Shown in pieces: positions 55,325 through 64,000 of a stretch of DNA of 64,000 nucleotides. The DNA comes from Cordilura impudica. Taxonomy: Eukaryota > Arthropoda > Insecta > Diptera > Scathophagidae. Position 1 is the stretch's first letter. Each line of letters starts with the position of its first letter. Location of the stretch: the NCBI GenBank assembly GCA_963682025.1, contig OY821517.1, forward strand, positions 340,428,196-340,492,195, given 5' to 3'. Position numbers and translations under genes: made by a program. Under the pieces are notes generated by a model. It saw only the letters and a list, made by a program, of their open reading frames with translations, did no database searches and was not told where the DNA came from.

Positions 55325-55672
55325 AGGTGGCCTTACACGACATGTCAGTTGACACGTCCCTTTACCGAACCCTCTGTACTACAGCCTGTCTGTCAAAATT
55401 GGTATTTTCAGGTGATTTATAATTTTAACATCCACACGTTCATGTGGAATTATGGCAAAGATCAAAAGCAACAGCTAATTTTTGTTGTCAAAAACAACAG
55501 CTGATTTTTGTTGCAAAACACAGCTGTTGCCATGTTTTGTCTGCTGGAAATAGAACATTTTCTAATTGAGAATGTGTCAGCTGGCAGGCTGCGTGTGTTT
55601 TAAAGAAGCAAGCAATTAATGTGGTAAAAAGTGGCTTATCGGCTGACAAATACATGTCGTGTAAGGTCACCT
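55325..55672. mobile_element. Tourist-like element with TTA duplication
   Basis: TTA|AGGTGGCCTTACACGACAT and, inverted, AGGTGACCTTACACGACAT with TTA on the right (55673-55675). 348 bp, GC-richer than its surroundings, with repeated AACAGCTGATTTTTGTTG motifs inside. No ORF. Confidence 0.85.
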
Positions 55673-55689
55673 TTAGAGATGTGTTGACT

Positions 55690-56463
55690 TAAATATAATT
55701 CTTCATTACATATAAAACATTTAAATACTCCATCAAGTTCGGGAGTGCTAAATTATTTTTCATCCAATAATTTTCAAACACAAAAAAAGTTAAGTCAAAG
55801 AATTTTTTTACAAAAAGAAAATTTTGATCACAAAAAAGTGAAATTTTTCCAAAAAAAATTAAAATTAAAATCAACATAAACAGAATGTGCGACAAAAATA
55901 TATGCATGAAAATTTTAGAGGTCTTCGCACATGTTCACTTATAACTTAGAAAGACCTTAGCCAATTTTTCTTATTTTTTAATATAAAACTGGCCATAATA
56001 ACAGTTAACCTTTTGATCAATGTCACATCCACTAAGGTCCTTATTTGAAACGTTTCATTACGTGCTTTTTTAAATAAAATGTGGTAAAAAATTTTAAGAA
56101 AAAAATTATTAACAAAGAATAAACAATCAAACAATATATATATGTAATAAAACTGAATTTATATTGTTTTTGACAAAAATTTAATTACCTGTCAAAGCGT
56201 GCATTCTCTAATTTGATATTGTAATACTCGTACTTAGATGTTAACAACATGTTGAATTTTTTAAAATTAAATTAAACTATTTGTTTTTATTATTATTCGT
56301 TGTCAACTTATACGCAAAAGTACCAGTTTTAAAATGACCACTTCCATATTTGTCATAATTGTTATTTTCCTTATATAAAATTGTTAGGAAATAGGCTAAA
56401 TTTATTTATAGTTTGAAAAATTTTGTTTATGTTGTTATTGAAGGTGATTTGCTATTAATATAA
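55690..56463. other. No recognised feature
   Basis: AT-rich sequence with short hydrophobic open frames only. Confidence 0.35.
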
Positions 56464-56751
56464 GTAGATGTCTTGTGGCGTTAGAGCAAAAATATCGTCA
56501 ACTAGTTTGTGCTGAGTTGAATGACCAACTAAGAAAACAAATATTGGAAATATGTATTAAAAGATTTATTAAATGGAATTATTTGTTATGCTGAGCAACT
56601 TCAACGTTGCAACGCTTTAAAGATAGGTATATATGAACGATCGCTATTCTAATTGGCGCAAATCTGTACATATTTAGTCCAGACCCAGATAATCAAAGCT
56701 AGATTGAGCGCCCAATTAAACGACTTCGTAAAGAAAGTGCTGAATTGATGC
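56464..56751 (+). pseudogene. Coding-like relic, unidentified
   Basis: Plus-strand reading SRCLVALEQKYRQLVCAEL, NDQLRKQILEICIKRF, then after a frame change YAEQLQRCNALKIGIYERS, a stop, and TYLVQTQIIKARLSAQLN, DFVKKVLN. The composition is that of an alpha-helical protein, and the two halves resemble each other (AELNDQLRKQ, AQLNDFVKKV). With one frameshift and one stop in under 300 bp it is not a working exon as read. Identity unknown. Confidence 0.4.
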
Positions 56752-56756
56752 TTTTT

Positions 56757-56915
56757 ATACCCTCCACACCACTGTGCAGAGGGTATATATCAGATTGTCA
56801 ATCCGTTTGTAACTCGGAAATAAATTTGGGAGACCCCATAAACTATATATATTCTTGATCCTTATAAAAGGCGAAGTCGAAATAGCGATGTTTGTCTGTC
56901 TGTCTGTCAGCTAAA
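56757..56915 (+). mobile_element. HINE family B, 5' fragment
   Basis: TATACCCTCCACACCACTG .. GCAGAGGGTATATATC, ATATATTCTTGATCC, and GTCTGTCTGTCTGTC (56892-56907). It breaks off at GCTAAAAACATTC, where GC-richer DNA begins. Confidence 0.75.
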
Positions 56916-58240
56916 AACATTCTCCTGTCCGCAATAGGTCGAGTAAGTCGTACTACGTACGCCTTAAATTGGGGGCCACCAGACTCACCCTGTTTGGGGG
57001 TAACTGATAGGAACCGGGCAATGTCCAGGCTTGGTAAGGAAGCCTCACCAAAGGCGCTAAATTGGTACCATGGGTAAGCATATGCCCTACGAGGGGAAAT
57101 CACAGAATTGTCCATATCAGAGGCAGAACGAACAAAAGTACACAAACTGGAGGTGTCAAAAACTGATTGTCACATCCCACAATTGTGTTGGTGTCTCAAA
57201 GTGTAAATGATGGTTATGATGGTAACATGATTGAAAAACGAGGCAAGGAATGGATGAGTCAGCAACCACTGACAAGATACCATTACGGAGAAGTTGGAAG
57301 CAAGAGTGTTGTGTTGAAGATGAGTCGAAGGCGCTTGAGGTAGCACGAGAACACCAATACAGCATCCAAGACGAGTCGGAGACTATTTGAAGAAGTTGAA
57401 AAGCGAAGTCGGAACCCTCTATGATAGCGACAATTAGTAAGAATAATCGTAGTTGACGTATGATGGACCAGTAGTTGGAAACCGAGTTCGTGCAGCTATA
57501 GGGATGATTACCGTAGCAGCACGAAGGAGTGCAGTAGACGAGAGTGCTAAAATGATGAACCAGTAGTTGAAAAACGAGTTCGGAATGCTGTCAAAGTCAT
57601 CCCGCATGTGCTGCCAGAGGGGTGATAGAGGTAGCAGTAAGAAGGAGTGTAGTAGAAGAGAGTCTCGAAAGGAGGTACATGAGTTGTAAACGTATTCGGA
57701 AAGCTATCATTGCTATCCCCATGCAAAAAATCATGTGTGGACGGTGGGTGCGGAGAAGGAGTAGAAGACAAGATGGTCAATTGATGGCATGGGTTGGAAA
57801 CGAATTTCAGAATGCTGAGTCGGCTAGCACTGACGAAAGGCATTGATAATAAGGGGAAGACAACAGTGTTGAGAGCATGAGTTGAAAACGAAGTCCAAGA
57901 GTGTGCTTGAGCCGGTGACAAGAGAGCATTGAGGATTAGTTGGAGACAAGAATATTGTGGTGTCAAGAAGTGTCAGATTGTGTGTACTTGCAAGTTCTGC
58001 TAATGATGGAGAAGAAAGTGTTGAACCCTTAAATGGCCTTTTTGGGAATGGGCGCCCGGGGAGCTTCGTGGTGGTTGTGGTACCACAAAATCGCGGTTTC
58101 ACAACCTTGTGTTGCGACCCATAGAGCAACAGGGTTTTAGATCGACCCGATCCTTCAGCAAAGAATGGAGCTGCGCCACATACATTTCTCCTAGTTGGCA
58201 AACTGTTTTATGGCAGGGCGTTGGATGAACGCATTATATC
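56916..58240 (-). other. GC-rich segment with degenerate 80-115-bp repeats, unidentified
   Basis: Composition changes sharply from the AT-rich surroundings. The plus strand is purine-rich. A degenerate unit around AGTTGRAAACGARTTCGGAA recurs near 57396, 57473, 57566, 57683, 57797 and 57880. Minus-strand frames of 139 codons (57547-57966) and 125 codons (57824-58201) overlap in different frames. They read Ser/Thr/Pro-rich protein, including SLAELASTHNLTLLDTT and STLLDFVFNSC, which faintly recalls the end of a LINE endonuclease. I cannot assign it. Confidence 0.4.
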
Positions 58241-58317
58241 TGTCTAGTGTTTAATCGCCGTGAGATAAGATCTTCAAGACAGGAGCTTACGTTAAAGACA
58301 AGAGACTTACTCCTCAA

Positions 58318-58442
58318 ATGTTCGTCATAATATTCAAGCGATTGGTATTGAATTTGGAGCCTCTAGGCCCAATAACCGCGGAATGACATACGAAAATGTA
58401 CAGATACTCCGATATAATTTCAGTGCACGTAACTAAGATATT
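58318..58442 (+). mobile_element. HINE family B internal fragment
   Basis: GATTGGTATTGAATTTGGAGC, CTCTAGGCCCAATAACC and GAATGACATACGAAAATG are the inverse of the stretch at 35311-35385 inside the other family B copy. Confidence 0.5.
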
Positions 58443-58956
58443 ACCACTATGTTGTCAGGGTATAATGACTTTCTGCTGATTTTTGTAACTACCAAAAATA
58501 TTTGACCTAGACCCGATCGATTCAGAATCACTTTCTGAATCAATTTAGCGATGTCCGTCTGTCCGTCTGTGTGTCAATGTAAACCTTGTAATCAAACTGC
58601 AGGTCGCAAATATGAATATATTTTGATGAAATTTGGTATATAAGCTTTTATCGGCCATGGGATGAACGCTATTGAAATTGGTGAGAATCGGTCCATGTTC
58701 AGACCTAGCCCCCATACAAATTACCCCTATGAAATCGACATAAATTGTCATAAGATCCAAATTGTCATATAGATCTTACTCAAATTGGGTTTATATGCGT
58801 TCATTACATCCATTAACGAGTAGTCCAAAAATGATCCCTTTGGCCCCATATAGAGCTGCTTCCCGATCTTCACTTAAATCTATTAAAAAACAAAAATATT
58901 GCACAGATTCTTCTCAAATTTTGTTTGTCTAGACCGACTATAACTTTCTTACTTGT
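58443..58956 (+). mobile_element. HINE family A, shortened copy, first of a head-to-tail pair
   Basis: From CACTATGTTGTCAGGGTATA through GTCCGTCTGTCCGTC to CTTCTCAAATTTTGTTTG, where about 270 bp is deleted. It then ends TCTAGACCGACTATAAC, TTTCTTACTTGT. The next copy begins at the following base. Confidence 0.85.
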
Positions 58957-59748
58957 TATACCCTATACCACTATGTGGTTTGGGTATAATGACTTTGTGC
59001 TGCTGTTTGTAACAACCAAAAATATTTGACCTAGACCCATCTTTAATTATACCGATCGAATCAGAATCATTTTTTGAGTTGATTTAACAATGTCCGTCCG
59101 TCCGTCCGTCCGTCCGTCCGTCCGTCTGTGTGTCCATGTAAAGCTTGTAATCAAACTGCAGGTCGCAAATATGAATATATTTTGATGAAATTTGGTATAT
59201 AAGCTTTTATCGGCCATGGGATGAACGCTATTGAAATTGGTGAGAATCGGTCCATGTTCAGACCTAGCCCCCATACAAATAACCCCTATGAAATCGACAT
59301 AAATTGCCATAAGATCCAAATTGTCATATAGATCTTACTCAAATTGGGTTTATATGCGTTCATTACATCCATTAATGAGTAGTCCAAAAATGATCCCTTT
59401 GGCCCCATATAGGGCAGCTTCCCGATCTTCACTTAAATCTATTAAAAAACAAAAATATTGCACTGATTCTTCTCAGATTTGGTTTGTATATATTTTTGCA
59501 AAATACAAGAGACTTTTCCAAACATGACCAGGATCGGTCCATTTTTGGACCTAGTCCCCATATAGATATAGCATCCGATATGAACTTTTTCCTATCTGCA
59601 GCCAAAAAAATTAATAAAAATCCCACTCAAATTTGGTTTTTGCTTATTTTCTATGTCCAGTTAGTTGGGCCTAAGAGATAGGGTTTCTAAACGCATGGTA
59701 TAGCGTATCGTATAGTCGGTCGAGACCGACTATAATTTTCTTACTTGT
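58957..59748 (+). mobile_element. HINE family A, full length, second of a head-to-tail pair
   Basis: TATACCCTATACCACTATG to hairpin TATAGTCGGTCGAGACCGAC and CTTACTTGT. The GTCC tract is at 59094-59128. It abuts the previous copy with no spacer. Confidence 0.9.
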
Positions 59749-59759
59749 TTTATTTTGTT

Positions 59760-60829
59760 TTGTTGATATACACTTAAAAAGTATCATCAAATAGTGTACG
59801 ATATCAAATGTTTTCTGCATTTTAATAAAAATATTTTTTTTGTGAAACATGTAACTAGCGCTTTTCGTTTCATTTTAATTTAGCTTTTTTTAGAGCATTT
59901 TGAGGTACTGTTATAAGCTTTTTGCATTGGAAAAAGTTGAGATCGCTTCAGATAATCATTCATACATTTTTTACCTAACGTGTTTTAATCTAAGCATTTA
60001 ATATACTAAGACCTTTTTCCAAAACTCATGGTGTAGGGTAAATTAGTATAGTATATTCAGCCTATACTGACTTTGTTTTTTGCATCATTAGCAATTATTC
60101 AAAAGGGCTAAATTGCCAAAGTTGATCTTTATCCTACAATGATTACTATGATATTTTTTCTTGTGAAAAAGGCAGTGTTGGAATAATTGAGAAAGCTTTT
60201 TTATTACAGCGTGTTCATATTTAAATTGTTAACACTTTCCAGCAGAATAATAAGTCCGAGGATTAAGTGGGAAAATATTATTTTGTAAAATATTGGCTTC
60301 TACCATTGTTTATGAAAATAAAAACTTTAAACTTTGAGTGAGTAACGATGCATATATGAAGCAATCATTCTATCATTTTTTTTATCGAACAATTTAAACG
60401 GGCAAGTGTCGGCTGTTCCCAGTAAGAATAGGTCAGATTTGATGTTATAAAAAACGGCAATTTTGGGAATTTTGATTTTAAAACTTTTAACTTTAAACAA
60501 TATATTCAAATAAAAAATTAAATGTTTAGGAAATTGAGTTTCGTCTACTAATAAAGGGTACACCATTTAAGCTGTGTGAGTTTCCAAAATAATAAATAAT
60601 AAAATTTACGGAGTTATGACTTTTGGCTTTAATGTTGGTGTTGAAACCAGTTATTATTTTGATACATACATACATATTTACGTTAATCACTAACCATCCG
60701 TATTCTGTAACGATGTATACATATATAATTAATATATGATTTCATAAAATTATAACTCATACGTCTAAGTATTAATAAGTACAATAAATAGCATCGTGTA
60801 AATTGGACATGCAGTCAAATAAGTTCTTC
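59760..60829. other. No recognised feature
   Basis: About 1 kb of AT-rich DNA. A 79-codon open frame at 60327-60566 has no recognisable similarity. A faint HINE-like hint near 60030-60072 is too weak to call. Confidence 0.35.
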
Positions 60830-62765
60830 AGTACTTTTTCATTAAAAAGTACCCTTTCTTAAAAAAGTAAATTTTCACAAAAAGGGAAATTTTCTCAAAA
60901 AGGTAAATTTTCTTAAAAAATTACCTTTACTTAAACAAGTACTTTCTTAAAAAAGTACTTTTTCTTAAAAAATTACTTTTTCTTTATAAAAATATGTTTT
61001 CTTAAAAAAATTACTTCTTAAAAAAGATTTTTTTTCTTAAAAACTTAAATTTTTAAAAAAAGTAAACTTTGTTAAAAAAGTACCTTTTCTCAAAAAATTT
61101 AAATTTTTGTTAAAAAGTAAATTTTCTCAAAAACTTAATTTTTATTAACAATTAACTTTGCTTAAAAAAGTACATTTCCTTAAAAAAGAAAATTTTCTTA
61201 CAGTACCTTTTCTTAAAAAAACACCTCTCCTTAAACAATTTACATTTCCTTAAAATAGTACCATTTTTTAAAAATGTGCCTTTCCTTAAAAAAGTAAATT
61301 TTCTTAAATAATTTACCTTTGCTTAAAAAAGTCTATTTCCTTAAAAAAGCAAATTTTCTTAAAGTACCTTTTCTTAAAAAATACCTTTCCTTAAAAAGTA
61401 AATTTGCTTAAATAATTAACCTTTCCTTAAAAAAGTACCATTTCCTAAAAAGTTGCATTTCCTTAAAAAATAAATTTTCTTAAATAATGTACCTTTTCTT
61501 AAAAAAGTACATTTTCCTTAAAAAGCCAATTTTCGTAAAGTACCTTTTCTTAAAAAATACCTTTGCTTGAAGAGTAAATTTTCTTAAATAATTTACAGCC
61601 CATTAAAAAAGTCCCATTTCTTAACAAAGTGCCTTTCTTTAAAAAAGTAAATTTTCTTAAATAATTTACCTCTTCTAAAAAAGTAAATTTTCTTAAAAAA
61701 GTACATTTTGTTAACAAGGTACCTTTCCGTAAAAAAGTAAATTTTCTTAAATAATTTACCTATTTTCACAAAAGTAAATTTCCTTAAAAGTTACATTTTG
61801 TTAAAAATGTATCTTTTCTTAAAAAGTAAATTTTCTTAAAAGTCTCTTAAAAAAGAGATTTTTCTAAAAGTACCTTATCTTAAAAGAGTGCCTTATCTTA
61901 AAAAGTGCTGTTTCTTAAAAAATTAAATTTTCTTAAAAAAGTACCCTTTCTTAAAAATTTAAACTTTTTAAATAAGGGCCTTTTCTTGAAAAAAAAAAAC
62001 TTTTTCTTAAATAATCACATTTTCTTTAAAGAAGTATCCTTTTTTAAACAAAGTACCCTTTCTCAAAAAAGTACCATTTCTTAAGAAAGTGCCCTTGCTT
62101 AAAAAAGTATCCTTTCTTATAAAAGTAACCTTTCTCAATAAAAGAGTTTTTTATAAGGAAGCACCTTTTCTTACAAAGTTCCTTTTCTTAAAAATTTAAT
62201 TTTCTTACAAACCTACATTTTCCTCAAAAAGTACCCTTTCATAAAGAAGTGAACTTTTTTAAAAAAGTACCTTTTCTTATATAATGCATCTTTTCATAAA
62301 AAAAGTAAATTTTCTTAAAAAGTACCATTTTGAAAGAAGTGAACTTTATTTAAAAATTACCTTTTTTTTTGAAAGATAGCTGTTTTTTAAAAAATATAGA
62401 TTCTTAAAACATACCTTTTCTTATATAATGTATCTTTCCTTGAAAAAGGACATTTCTTAAAAAAAATAACATTACCTAAAAAGTACATTTTCTTGAAAGT
62501 GTATTTTCTTAAAAAGTACATTTTTCTAAAAAAGATATCGTTTCTTAAAAAAGAAATTTTTTTTGAAAAAATATCTCTGCTAAAAATTACATTTTCTTTA
62601 AAAAGGTCCTTTAAAAGTACACTTCCTTTAAAAAAGTACTTTTTATTAAAAAAAAATAAATTTCCTTCAAAAAGTACCATTCCTTAAAAAAAGTACCTTT
62701 TCTTAAAAAGTAAATTTTAAAAAGTAACTTAAAAAATAAATTTTCTTAAAACAGTACCTTTTCAT
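60830..62765. repeat. Minisatellite, 18-bp unit AAAAAAGTACCTTTTCTT
   Basis: About 100 degenerate tandem units over 1.9 kb. The unit differs from that at 3.4-6.7 kb mainly in TTTTCTT versus TTTTATT. Pairs such as AAGTAAATTTTCTTAAATAATTTACC alternate, showing dimeric higher-order structure at 61270-61780. Open frames rich in Lys/Phe/Leu (62387-62687) are by-products. Confidence 0.92.
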
Positions 62766-63099
62766 TATATTCCATTATATTATAGCTCTAGCAATCGAAC
62801 TCTGAAAAATTTGGTAAATTTTATTACAATTTAATTTTATTAAATGAAAATATCTTTCGATATTTTTACTAACAAAGGTCTTAATTGTCGATCTGTGTAA
62901 TTGTGTGCATGTTAATGAGATTTACAACAGATAATATTTTATTAATTTACATATCAACTGTTATATATAAAGATATATGTGTAGTTTACATTGACTTATT
63001 CTTTACTTTATAAAAACTTAATCCGTAGTAGAACAATTGGCGAGAAGGCGGTCAAAAATCTGTAACTCTTGAAGTAGGTTATGTATTTTAGTGCGTTTT
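62766..63099. other. No recognised feature
   Basis: AT-rich spacer between the minisatellite and a HINE. I see nothing in it. Confidence 0.35.
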
Positions 63100-63792
63100 T
63101 ATACCCTATACCATAGTGAGGTCAGGGTATAATGACTTTGCGCTGACATTTGTAACTACCAAAATTATACCGATCGACTCAGAATCACTTTTTGAGTCGA
63201 TTTTGCGATGTCTATCCGTCCGTCTGTGCGTTTTCCGTCCTTCTGTGTGTTCATGCAAATATGAATATATTTTGATGAAAGTTGGTATATAAGCTTCTAT
63301 CGACGATAGGATGAACGCTATTGACATTGGTGAAAATCGGTGTTTGTTTAGACCTAGTCCCCATACATATGACCCCTTTGAGATCGACTTAAATTGCCTA
63401 ATATCCAAATTATCATATAGATCTCGTTCAAATTAGGTTTGTGTGTGCTTATTACATCCATTAATCGGTATTCCAAAATTAAACCTTATAGGACAATTCT
63501 TAGCCATAACCCCCATGTAAGACTGATTCCTGATCTTCACTTAAATTTATCAAAAAACAAAAATGTCGCACAGATTTTTCTCAAATTTGGTTTGTATGTT
63601 TTCGGTCCATTTCTCGACCTATATATGAACTTTTTCATATCCAAAGGCAAAAAAATTAATAACAATGCCACCCAAATTTGGTTTATGCTTATTTTCTTTA
63701 TCTAATTTGTTGGACCTAAGATATGGGGTCTCCAAACGCATTGTATGGGGTATTGTATAGTCTGTCTAGACCGACTATAATTTTTTACTTGT
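63100..63792 (+). mobile_element. HINE family A, nearly complete
   Basis: TATACCCTATACCATAGTGAG at the left. The GTCY tract is reduced and interrupted (63213-63250). Hairpin TATAGTCTGTCTAGACCGAC and terminus TTTTTTACTTGT at the right. Several small deletions relative to other copies. Confidence 0.85.
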
Positions 63793-63829
63793 TTTTTTTA
63801 GATGCATACTCGTATCGTAATGTTTATAA

Positions 63830-64000
63830 CAAGGTTCAGAAAATACACACAGGAAACACACAATGTTCTGTTCTAAAGCAGCCAACACATATTTATATTT
63901 TCATATCAATTATGTGTGTTTCTAAATTTTGTACGGTACCCAACTCAATCATGACTCTGCTTCGTTTTAATATTTCTTTATCTACACGAACATTTTTCAG
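63830..64000. mobile_element. Fold-back element family, second copy (cut by window edge)
   Basis: AAGGTTCAGAAAATACACAC, AACACACAATGTTCTGTTC, TTTTCATATCAATTATGTG and CTACACGAACATTTTT follow the left arm of the element at 50188-50853 with about 90% identity by eye. The return arm lies beyond the window. Confidence 0.85.

Noticed and set aside
62387..62687. Opposed 97- and 64-codon frames rich in Phe/Lys/Leu.
   Set aside because: By-products of the AAAAAAGTACCTTTTCTT array.

Overview
The window is AT-rich (roughly 70% or more by eye), intron-containing nuclear DNA from a dipteran fly. Three things point there: a split gene whose protein closely resembles the insect/vertebrate WD40 protein WDR33, short fly-type introns of about 60 nt beside kilobase-sized ones, and many DINE-1/mini-me-like elements carrying GTCY (ACGG/ACAG) microsatellites. 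A transposon-rich higher fly (calyptrate type) is my best guess; the species cannot be named from sequence alone.

Host genes are few. (1) Positions 912-9749, minus strand: the 5' part of Wdr33, which encodes the cleavage/polyadenylation (CPSF) subunit that reads the AAUAAA signal. Six coding exons join in frame across canonical GT/AG sites; the 3' part lies left of the window. The 5.6 kb intron 5 is filled with minisatellite, an AT-rich array and Helitron-like elements. (2) Positions about 14316-14710, plus strand: a TATA/Inr-like promoter, a 5' UTR with a short upstream ORF, and a tiny first coding exon ending in a GTAAGT donor. No second exon was recognised downstream, so this would be a gene with a very long first intron. 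Three short coding-like relics of unknown identity lie at 26.5-26.9, 30.7-30.9 and 56.5-56.8 kb.

From about 16 kb to the right edge the window is a layered graveyard of mobile DNA. The commonest family is a Helentron-type non-autonomous element (HINE) in two subfamilies. Both have a 5' end TATACCC.., an inverted copy of that end near the 3' end, a 3' hairpin, and a CTTACTTGT terminus. A second family is a non-autonomous canonical Helitron (5' TC, 3' hairpin + CTAG, A|T insertion) that has jumped into HINEs at least three times. DNA transposons include a Transib element (41556-44859), with heptamer CACAGTG, 22/23-nt spacers, nonamer-like boxes, a perfect CAGCG target duplication and a broken RAG1-related transposase. 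It sits inside a Tc1-like transposase gene. Others are PIF/Harbinger-like elements with 3-bp duplications (one carries a Myb/SANT-like ORF), mariner relics, several MITE families, a large fold-back element, and nested inverted-repeat elements at 37-41 kb. A 5'-truncated non-LTR retrotransposon with a 3' hairpin interrupts a Helitron copy at 53.4-55.0 kb. Two minisatellites with nearly the same 18-bp unit lie at 3.4-6.7 and 60.8-62.8 kb.

No metabolic or defence system is encoded. The interest lies in the nested insertions, which let empty sites be reconstructed, and in the RSS-like ends of the Transib element.
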